Shown one piece after another: positions 1 to 5,238 of a stretch of DNA of 8,448 nucleotides (its first letter is position 1; every line of letters starts with the position of its first letter). A program made the position numbers and the translations under genes. The stretch covers positions 1-8,448 of the forward strand of contig JADGHA010000164.1 of NCBI GenBank assembly GCA_019689695.1, read 5' to 3'. Under the pieces are notes generated by a model. That model was not told the origin of the DNA. It made no database searches and worked only from the letters and a program-made list of their open reading frames with translations. This DNA is from Micromonosporaceae bacterium. GTDB taxonomy: Bacteria > Actinomycetota > Actinomycetes > Mycobacteriales > Micromonosporaceae.

Positions 1-568
1 CCGGGTCGAGCCCGGCCGTGGGTTCGTCGAGCAACAGGACACGCGGCCGACCCATCAGCCGCACGGCCAGATCCAGCTTGCGCCGCTGGAGGACGCTGTA
101 CTCCTCGACCCGCCGCCCGGCGACGTCGTCGAGCCCGAAGCGGTCCACCAGCTCGCGGGCGCGGCGCCTGGCGTCGCCCCGGGACAGCTCCCGGCGCCGG
201 CCGGCCACCAGGAGGTTCTGCAGGCCGGTCACCTGCTCGTCGACGGCGGCCCCGCGACCGACCACACCGACCACGGCACGCACCCGGTCGGGCTGGCGCA
301 GCACGTCGTAACCGGCGATGGTGGCCTGCCCGGCGTCCGGGCGCAGCAGCCCGCCGAGGATGCGTACCGCGGTGGTCTTGCCTGCCCCGTCGTCGCCGAG
401 CAGGCCCAGCACGACACCCTCACGGGCGGCGAGGTCCACTCCGGACAGGGCGATCGTCCTGCCGTACCGCTTGGTCAGGCCATCAGCGCGGATGACATAG
501 CGCGTGCCGGCCGACGCCGGCGGCCACGACCGTCCGGACAACCATGGTGCGCCTGCGAGCTCGCTCAT
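1..568 (-). CDS. ABC transporter ATP-binding protein, DrrA-like, 3' end outside window
   Basis: This is the N-terminal 189 residues of a cytoplasmic ATPase subunit of an ABC exporter; the rest lies beyond the left edge. Visible elements: A-loop Tyr in KRYG (residue 35), Walker A GDDGAGKTT (58-66), and Walker B VLLLDEPTAGLDP (177-189) with the catalytic Glu (182). The layout resembles the daunorubicin-resistance DrrA group (GxAAVDE stretch at 104-111, LDLA after the signature). Two key sites are atypical: the Q-loop Gln is replaced by Arg105, and the signature reads YSVLQ (157-161) instead of SGGQ/SGGM. ATG at 568 is chosen because GGGGGAGGA lies 4 nt upstream. It is divergent from padR, so the PadR protein may control it. 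The substrate is unknown; DrrA-like pumps usually pair with an ABC-2 permease, which could follow outside the window. The family call is secure; activity is doubtful because of the signature change. Confidence 0.9.
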   Translation of the reverse strand, partial: MSELAGAPWLSGRSWPPASAGTRYVIRADGLTKRYGRTIALSGVDLAAREGVVLGLLGDDGAGKTTAVRILGGLLRPDAGQATIAGYDVLRQPDRVRAVVGVVGRGAAVDEQVTGLQNLLVAGRRRELSRGDARRRARELVDRFGLDDVAGRRVEEYSVLQRRKLDLAVRLMGRPRVLLLDEPTAGLDP

Positions 569-654
569 GGTTCCTCCCCCGTTGTCTCCCATCGACTCTG
601 CCGTGCACAGCTGAGATGCGGCTGAGGAGTCGACTACGCCACACTGACGCCGCG

Positions 655-683
655 TTGCTGCCGATAGGTTACCGATATATCGT
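655..683 (+). promoter_or_regulatory. Candidate sigma70-type promoter of padR
   Basis: A -35-like TTGCTG (655-660) and a -10 TATCGT (678-683, fits the actinobacterial TANNNT pattern) are separated by exactly 17 bp. Transcription would start near 690, giving a leader of about 25 nt that carries GGAG (704-707), 7 nt before the padR ATG. Assignment is by eye; no expression evidence. Confidence 0.5.
662..682. promoter_or_regulatory. Palindromic candidate operator for PadR
   Basis: CGATATATCG (673-682) is a perfect 10-bp palindrome, and CGATA (662-666) is an upstream half-site inverted relative to TATCG (678-682). The AT-rich palindrome stands out in very GC-rich surroundings and lies over the proposed padR -10 box, the position expected for autorepression. 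PadR-family dimers bind palindromes of this kind; that this one is the site is inference. It lies about 105 bp from the ABC gene start, so it could also govern that divergent gene. Confidence 0.5.
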
Positions 684-714
684 CGACGTATCAACGACAG
701 AACGGAGATAGATC

Positions 715-1278
715 ATGAGGGGCTACGGACGCGGACCTTGGGAGCGGATGTTCTCCTTCGGCGGCGGATGGGGGGCGGGGTTCGGCCCACATCCGGGACA
801 CGGTCACGGCCATGGGGGGCACGGGCACGGCCGGTCGCGCGGCCGGCGTGGCAACGTGCGGGCCGCCATCCTCGCGCTGCTCACCGAGCGCCCGATGCAC
901 GGGTACGAGATCATCCAGGAGCTGGAGTCACGGACCGGCGGCGTCTGGCGGCCGAGTCCCGGCTCGGTCTACCCGACCCTGCAGCTGCTCGAGGACGAGG
1001 GGCTGGTGACCAGCGAGGAGAGCGGTGGCCGGCGGCGGTTCACGCTGACCGAGGCGGGCCGGGCCGAGGCGGCCCAGGCGGCCGAGGAGGCGCCCTGGGC
1101 CGAGTACGCCGAAGAGCGCGTCTCCTCCTGGCGGGACATCCAGCAGGCCGGCTTCGGCGCCATGAACGCGCTGCGCCAGGTCATGATGACCGGCACCGAG
1201 GAGCAGCGCACCCGGGCCGCAGCGGTGCTGGACGAGGCCCGGCGCAAGCTCTACGCCATCCTCGCCGAGAACGACTAA
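715..1278 (+). CDS. PadR-family transcriptional regulator with His/Gly-rich N-terminus
   Basis: This 187-aa winged-helix regulator has a PadR DNA-binding domain at about residues 47-120: the hallmark stretch VRAAILALLTERPMHGYEII is followed by PSPGSVYPTLQLLEDEGLV and a wing SGGRRRFTLTEAGR. A C-terminal helical part (about 125-187) should be the dimerisation arm. Residues 1-45 form a low-complexity tail rich in Gly and Arg with a histidine run (HGHGHGGHGHG at about 29-39). PadR repressors commonly sit next to and repress drug-efflux ABC transporters, which matches the divergent ATPase gene. The ATG at 715 has GGAG 7 nt upstream, and a promoter and palindrome lie just before it. The gene converges on ispG, with the inverted repeat starting 3 nt after its stop. 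The ligand is unknown. The His run could bind metal, but similar Gly-rich tails occur in actinobacterial PadR proteins without known purpose. Confidence 0.93.
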   Translation: MRGYGRGPWERMFSFGGGWGAGFGPHPGHGHGHGGHGHGRSRGRRGNVRAAILALLTERPMHGYEIIQELESRTGGVWRPSPGSVYPTLQLLEDEGLVTSEESGGRRRFTLTEAGRAEAAQAAEEAPWAEYAEERVSSWRDIQQAGFGAMNALRQVMMTGTEEQRTRAAAVLDEARRKLYAILAEND

Positions 1279-1281
1279 CCC

Positions 1282-1365
1282 CCTCCCGCGATCTTGCAGT
1301 TGTGCCCCCGGAAATAGGGGGACATATCCCTTTTATCGGGGTACACAACTGCAAGATCGCGGAGG
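1282..1365. repeat. Long inverted repeat / three-way-junction element, likely bidirectional terminator
   Basis: The arms CCGCGATCTTGCAGTTGTG (1286-1304) and its exact complement (1344-1362) pair over 19 bp. One bulged C (1285) then allows three more pairs (1282-1284 with 1363-1365). The 39-nt centre is not a simple loop: 1305-1309 CCCCC pairs with 1317-1321 GGGGG around GGAAATA, and 1325-1330 pairs with 1338-1343 around TTTTATC, with only ACA (1322-1324) unpaired at the junction. The element begins 3 nt after the padR stop and ends at the base next to the ispG stop, filling the convergent gap. It can serve as a terminator for both genes although it lacks a U-tract. Its size and perfect arms suggest a dispersed palindromic (REP/MITE-like) sequence; copy number cannot be seen here. 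Confidence 0.85.
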
Positions 1366-2538
1366 TTAGTGGACGGTGACGGTAGGGCCGGAGCTGAGAC
1401 CGCGCAGCTCCTCGGGGAGCTCGGCGCCCATCTCCTCGGCCAGCCGCAGCGCCTCCTCGATCAGCGTCTCGACGATCTGGCCCTCGGGCACCGTCTTGAT
1501 GACCTCGCCCTTGACGAAGATCTGGCCCTTGCCGTTGCCGGAGGCCACCCCGAGATCCGCCTCGCGCGCCTCGCCCGGGCCATTGACCACGCAGCCCATG
1601 ACCGCCACCCGCAGCGGCACCGGCAGCCCTTCCAGGCCGGCGGTGACCTCCTCGGCCAGCTTGTACACGTCCACCTGTGCCCGGCCGCACGACGGGCAGG
1701 AGACGATCTCCAGGCCCCGCTCGCGCAGCCCGAGCGCCTCCAGGATCGCCGTACCGACCTTGACCTCCTCTACCGGCGGCGCGGACAGCGACACCCGGAT
1801 GGTGTCCCCGATCCCCTCCGCCAGCAGGGCCCCGAACGCCACCGCCGACTTGATCGTGCCCTGGAACGCCGGACCGGCCTCCGTCACACCCAGGTGCAGT
1901 GGGTAGTCACACTGCTCGGCCAGCTGCCGGTACGCCCGGATCATCACCACCGGGTCGTTGTGTTTCACCGAGATCTTGATGTCCCGGAAGCCGTGCTCCT
2001 CGAACAGGGAGCACTCCCACAGCGCCGACTCCACCAGCGCCTCGGCCGTCGGCTTGCCGTACTTCTCCAGCAGCCGCTTGTCCAGCGAACCGGCGTTGAC
2101 CCCGATCCGGATCGGCACCTTCGCGTCCGAGGCCGCCTTGGCGATCTCGGCGACCTTGTCGTCGAACTTCTTGATGTTGCCCGGGTTCACCCGCACCGCC
2201 GCGCACCCGGCGTCGATCGCCGCGAACACGTACCGCGGCTGGAAGTGGATATCCGCGATCACCGGGATCTGCGACTTCTTCGCGATCGCCGGCAGCGCGT
2301 CCACGTCATCCTGCGACGGCACCGCCACCCGTACGATCTGGCAGCCGGCCGCGGTCAGCTCGGCGATCTGCTGCAGCGTGGCGTTGACGTCCGCGGTCAA
2401 GGTCGTGGTCATCGACTGCACCGACACCGGCGCCCCACCACCCACCGGCACCGAACCGACCATGATCTGCCGGCTCTGGCGGCGTGGAGCCAGCGCAGGC
2501 GGGGGCGTGGCGGGCATCCCTAGGTTGACGACGCTCAC
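1366..2538 (-). CDS. ispG: (E)-4-hydroxy-3-methylbut-2-enyl-diphosphate synthase
   Basis: IspG (GcpE) converts 2-C-methyl-D-erythritol 2,4-cyclodiphosphate to HMBPP, the penultimate MEP-pathway step, with a [4Fe-4S] cluster in the cytoplasm. The 390-aa length fits the compact bacterial form without the plant-type inserted domain. An N-terminal TIM-barrel (about 20-270) carries QSMTTTLTADV, ADIHFQ, RVNPGN, RIGVNAGSL and LHLGVTEAG. The C-terminal cluster domain has Cys281 and Cys284 in CPSCGR and Cys316 in GCVVNGPGEA, which also supplies the fourth ligand, Glu323. All expected residues are present. The GTG at 2538 gives the usual actinobacterial N-terminus (LGMPATPPP before APRR) and has GGTGAGG upstream, overlapping the last codons of rseP, 4 nt before it. 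It is last in the dxr–rseP–ispG operon, and the downstream inverted repeat probably ends the transcript. Confidence 0.98.
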   Translation of the reverse strand: MSVVNLGMPATPPPALAPRRQSRQIMVGSVPVGGGAPVSVQSMTTTLTADVNATLQQIAELTAAGCQIVRVAVPSQDDVDALPAIAKKSQIPVIADIHFQPRYVFAAIDAGCAAVRVNPGNIKKFDDKVAEIAKAASDAKVPIRIGVNAGSLDKRLLEKYGKPTAEALVESALWECSLFEEHGFRDIKISVKHNDPVVMIRAYRQLAEQCDYPLHLGVTEAGPAFQGTIKSAVAFGALLAEGIGDTIRVSLSAPPVEEVKVGTAILEALGLRERGLEIVSCPSCGRAQVDVYKLAEEVTAGLEGLPVPLRVAVMGCVVNGPGEAREADLGVASGNGKGQIFVKGEVIKTVPEGQIVETLIEEALRLAEEMGAELPEELRGLSSGPTVTVH

Positions 2539-2542
2539 AACC

Positions 2543-3817
2543 TCACCTTCCGAAAAGCGTGATCGGGTTGACGATATCGGCGGCGACGGTCAGCAGGGTG
2601 AAGCCGCCACCAATCAGGATCACCAGGTACGTGATCGGCATCAGCTTGAAGTAATCCACCCGGCCCGGATCCCGGCGACCGATGCGCGCGTACAGCCAGG
2701 ACCTGCCGCGCTCGAACCAGGCGATCCCGATGTGCCCGCCGTCCAGCGGTAGCAGCGGCAGCAGGTTGAACACGCCGATGAAGAAGTTCAGGCTGGCGTA
2801 GATGAACAGGGCCTGCTCCCAGAGGCCGTGCTGCGCCAGCTCGCCGCCGAGCCGGCTGGCGCCGACCACGCTCATCGGGGTGTTCGGGTCGCGCGGTGCT
2901 CCGGTCAGCGCGTCCCACAGGGCGGGGATCCGCTGCGGCACCTGCTTGATCGCGATGAACGTCCGCTGGAACATCTCCCCGGTGAACGTCCCGGCCTGGC
3001 CGAACGCGCCGATCGGCCCGGCCGTGCTGGTCGGGACGACCGAGGTGATGCCCAGCACACCCACCTGCTCCAGGTCGTCCTTGGTCACCTCGGCGACCGG
3101 CGTGGTCGGGTCGAGGTCCTCCCTGGGGCGCTCCGCCGCCGGCACGAAGACGCTCTTGGTGATCGCGGTGCCGTCCCGGGTGTACGTGACGGTGATGGTC
3201 TTGTTCGCCGCGGCCCTGATCTGATCGGTGACCTGGTCCCAGCCGGTGGCCGGCCGGCCGTCGATGGCGGTGATCGTGTCGCCGGCGCGCAGGCCGATCT
3301 TGCTCGCCGGGCTGGCCTGGCTCTGGTCCGGGTCGCAGTCGCGCAGCTCGCCGGTATCCGGGTCCACCTGCCAGGTCAGCGGCACGCAGGCGGAGACCTC
3401 CTTGACCACCGGCGGGGTGGTGTTCCACTTGTGCTCGTCGGGCAGCGCGGCGAAGGCGAAAACTCCCCACAGCACGACGAAGCCGAGCACGAAGTGGGTC
3501 ACCGACCCGGCGGCCATCACGATGGTCCGCTTCCATACCGGGAAGCGCCACATCGCCCGCGGCTCGTCCTCCGGAGCCACGTCGTCGTCCTGCGGGGTCA
3601 TCCCGACGATCTTGCAGAAGCCCCCGAGCGGGATCGCCTTGACGCCGTACTCGGTCTCGCCCTTGCGGAACGACCAGAGGGTGGGTCCGAAGCCGACGAA
3701 GTACCGGGTGACCTTCATTCCGAAGGCCTTCGCGGACACCATGTGTCCGGCTTCGTGCAGGGATACCGCGATCAGGATGCCGAGGGCGAAGGCGACCAGC
3801 CCGAGGACGTACAGCAT
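2543..3817 (-). CDS. rseP: Site-2 membrane metalloprotease (RIP; RseP/Rip1 family)
   Basis: This 424-aa intramembrane zinc protease cleaves transmembrane substrates such as anti-sigma factors; the mycobacterial orthologue is Rip1 (M50B family). Zinc ligands are HEAGH (residues 21-25) inside the first membrane segment and Asp359 of the LDG motif (LPLDGGH, 357-362) in the third. Membrane segments are at about 2-20, 98-124, 334-356 and 394-415. An extracytoplasmic PDZ domain lies at about 165-260 (GLRAGDTITAIDGRPA). Before it is a loop with two cysteines (144 and 161), a feature I also recall from mycobacterial Rip1. The ATG at 3817 shares its A with the dxr TGA stop (TGATG), with GGGAG just upstream, so translation is probably coupled. 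ispG follows after 4 nt. The upstream continuation of this frame is only a shadow of dxr. The substrate here is not determinable. Confidence 0.96.
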   Translation of the reverse strand: MLYVLGLVAFALGILIAVSLHEAGHMVSAKAFGMKVTRYFVGFGPTLWSFRKGETEYGVKAIPLGGFCKIVGMTPQDDDVAPEDEPRAMWRFPVWKRTIVMAAGSVTHFVLGFVVLWGVFAFAALPDEHKWNTTPPVVKEVSACVPLTWQVDPDTGELRDCDPDQSQASPASKIGLRAGDTITAIDGRPATGWDQVTDQIRAAANKTITVTYTRDGTAITKSVFVPAAERPREDLDPTTPVAEVTKDDLEQVGVLGITSVVPTSTAGPIGAFGQAGTFTGEMFQRTFIAIKQVPQRIPALWDALTGAPRDPNTPMSVVGASRLGGELAQHGLWEQALFIYASLNFFIGVFNLLPLLPLDGGHIGIAWFERGRSWLYARIGRRDPGRVDYFKLMPITYLVILIGGGFTLLTVAADIVNPITLFGR

Positions 3818-5091
3818 CAAGCTCCCTTCCCGACCTCGGCCGACGAAGCGTGCCGGGAGCGGTCCCGGCCGGCGTTCCCAGCGATGATCTCCCGCGCCCG
3901 CCCGCGCGCCCACGACTCCGCGGCGAGCACATCTTCGACGGTACCCGGTTCGGCGAAGTCCGGCGCCTCCTCCAGCACCTGTTCGACGGTACGGACAATG
4001 CCCAGGAACGGCAGCCGGTGCGCGATGAACGCGGCGACACACTCCTCGTTCGCGGCGTTGTAGATCGCCGGACGGCACCGGCCGGCCTGGCCGGCCTGCT
4101 TGGCCAGGCGTACCGCCGGGAAGGCCGCGGAGTCCAGCGGCAGCAGCTGCCAGGTGTGCGCGGTGCTCCAGTCCACCGCGGCGGCCGCCTGCGGCACCCG
4201 CCGCGGCCAGCCCAGCGCCAGGCTGATCGGCAGCCGCATGTCCGGCGGGCTGGCCTGGGCGACGGTCGAGCCGTCGGTGAACTCCACCATCGAATGGATC
4301 ACCGACTGCGGGTGGATCATCACCTCGATCCGGTCGTACGGGACCCGGAACAGCTCGTGCGCCTCGATGACCTCCAGGCCCTTGTTGACCAGGGTCGCCG
4401 AGTTGATCGTGACCACGGGGCCCATGTCCCAGGTGGGGTGGGCCAGCGCCTGTTCCGGGGTGACGTCGGCGAGCTCCGCCTCGGCCCGGCCCCGGAACGG
4501 CCCGCCGCTGGCGGTGAGCACCAGCCGGCGCACCTCCTCGGCGCTGCCGGCCCGCAGGCACTGGGCCAACGCCGAGTGCTCCGAGTCGACCGGCACGATC
4601 TGCCCCGGCCGGGCCGCCGCGCGCACCAGCGGTCCTCCCGCCACCAGCGACTCCTTGTTGGCCAGCGCGACGGTCCGGCCGGCGCGCAGCGCGGCGAGGG
4701 TGGGCGCCAGCCCGACCGAGCCGACCATGCCGTTGAGCACGATGACCTCGCCGGGCTGCCCTCCGGGGTCGCACGGCCAGACGGCCAGCTCGGTCATCGC
4801 GTCCGGCCCGGCGATGATCTTCGGGAGGCGGAACTCGCCGGTGGCGTACCCGCGCTTGGCCGCCTCGGCGTAGAAGGCCAGCTGCAGGTCCTGGGCCGCG
4901 GAGGCCTTCGCCACGCCGACCACCTCGACGCCCAGCTCCAGGGCCTGGGCGGCGAGCAGTCCCACATTGCCGCCGCCGGCGCCGAGGCCGACGACCCGCA
5001 ACCGGTCCGGATTGCGCCGCACGATGTCGATGGCCTGAGTGCCGATCGAGCCGGTGGATCCCAGCAGCACCACCTGGCGCGGAGAAGTCAC
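3817..5091 (-). CDS. dxr: 1-deoxy-D-xylulose-5-phosphate reductoisomerase
   Basis: Dxr (IspC) turns DXP into 2-C-methyl-D-erythritol 4-phosphate with NADPH and a divalent metal, the committed MEP step and the fosmidomycin target. It is 424 aa. The Rossmann NADPH motif GSTGSIG is at residues 11-17 and ANKES at 144-148. Metal ligands Asp169 and Glu171 sit in VDSEHSA, and Glu240 in VNKGLEVIEAHELF. The flexible loop and phosphate region are seen in TASGGPFR (193-200), and HPQSVIHSMVEF (260-271) is intact. The C-terminal about 20 residues are a Ser/Arg/Gly tail beyond the usual helical domain. The GTG at 5091 opens the protein in register with the family (TSPRQVVLLGSTGSIG). There is no good Shine-Dalgarno before it; instead a GATAAT lies 6 nt upstream, hinting at a leaderless transcript. 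It is first gene of the operon with rseP and ispG. Confidence 0.98.
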   Translation of the reverse strand: MTSPRQVVLLGSTGSIGTQAIDIVRRNPDRLRVVGLGAGGGNVGLLAAQALELGVEVVGVAKASAAQDLQLAFYAEAAKRGYATGEFRLPKIIAGPDAMTELAVWPCDPGGQPGEVIVLNGMVGSVGLAPTLAALRAGRTVALANKESLVAGGPLVRAAARPGQIVPVDSEHSALAQCLRAGSAEEVRRLVLTASGGPFRGRAEAELADVTPEQALAHPTWDMGPVVTINSATLVNKGLEVIEAHELFRVPYDRIEVMIHPQSVIHSMVEFTDGSTVAQASPPDMRLPISLALGWPRRVPQAAAAVDWSTAHTWQLLPLDSAAFPAVRLAKQAGQAGRCRPAIYNAANEECVAAFIAHRLPFLGIVRTVEQVLEEAPDFAEPGTVEDVLAAESWARGRAREIIAGNAGRDRSRHASSAEVGKGA

Positions 5092-5097
5092 CGCGCC

Positions 5098-5128
5098 ATT
5101 ATCACCGACGGCGTCCGCCCCTGGTCCA
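5098..5128 (-). promoter_or_regulatory. Candidate promoter of the dxr–rseP–ispG operon (leaderless)
   Basis: On the minus strand GATAAT (5103 to 5098), preceded by a T, matches the -10 consensus at five of six bases. TGGACC (5128 to 5123) is a weak -35 with four matches and a 19-bp spacer, slightly long. A start 6-7 nt after the -10 falls at 5091-5092, the dxr GTG itself. The -10 is one of the few AT-rich hexamers in the 147-bp gap. The -35 is the weaker half of this call. Confidence 0.45.
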
Positions 5129-5191
5129 CAGGCACCGAGGTAGCGGCAAGTGCGGACAAGGCGGCCATCTATTTCACGGTGCTCCCTACCA

Positions 5192-5221
5192 GTCCGGCCC
5201 TTCGGTGCGCCCAGGCCGGAC
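5192..5221 (-). terminator. Hairpin downstream of the Rieske/MBL gene
   Basis: GTCCGGCC (5192-5199) and GGCCGGAC (5214-5221) form a perfect 8-bp stem with a 14-nt loop, 18 nt beyond the stop of the minus-strand gene at 5239. There is no U-tract, as is common for actinobacterial hairpin terminators. A competing 6-bp stem (5213-5218 with 5235-5240) shares its inner arm and overlaps the stop codon. It would insulate dxr from upstream transcription. Confidence 0.45.
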
Positions 5222-5238
5222 GCAGCCCGGCAGGCGGC

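Noticed and set aside
1282..1365. tRNA-like cloverleaf in the padR/ispG gap
   Set aside because: The fold has two inner arms and a 22-bp acceptor-like stem, with no anticodon arm, no TTCGA-type T-loop and the wrong length for a tRNA.
1369..2523. Long plus-strand open frame of 384 aa
   Set aside because: It is antisense to ispG, Arg/His/Leu-rich without any family motif, and arises from the high G/C third-position bias of the real gene.
3818..4774. Upstream extension of the rseP frame to a 743-aa protein
   Set aside because: This part lies inside dxr in another frame and is Gly/Arg/Ala junk; the M50 protease begins at the ATG overlapping the dxr stop.
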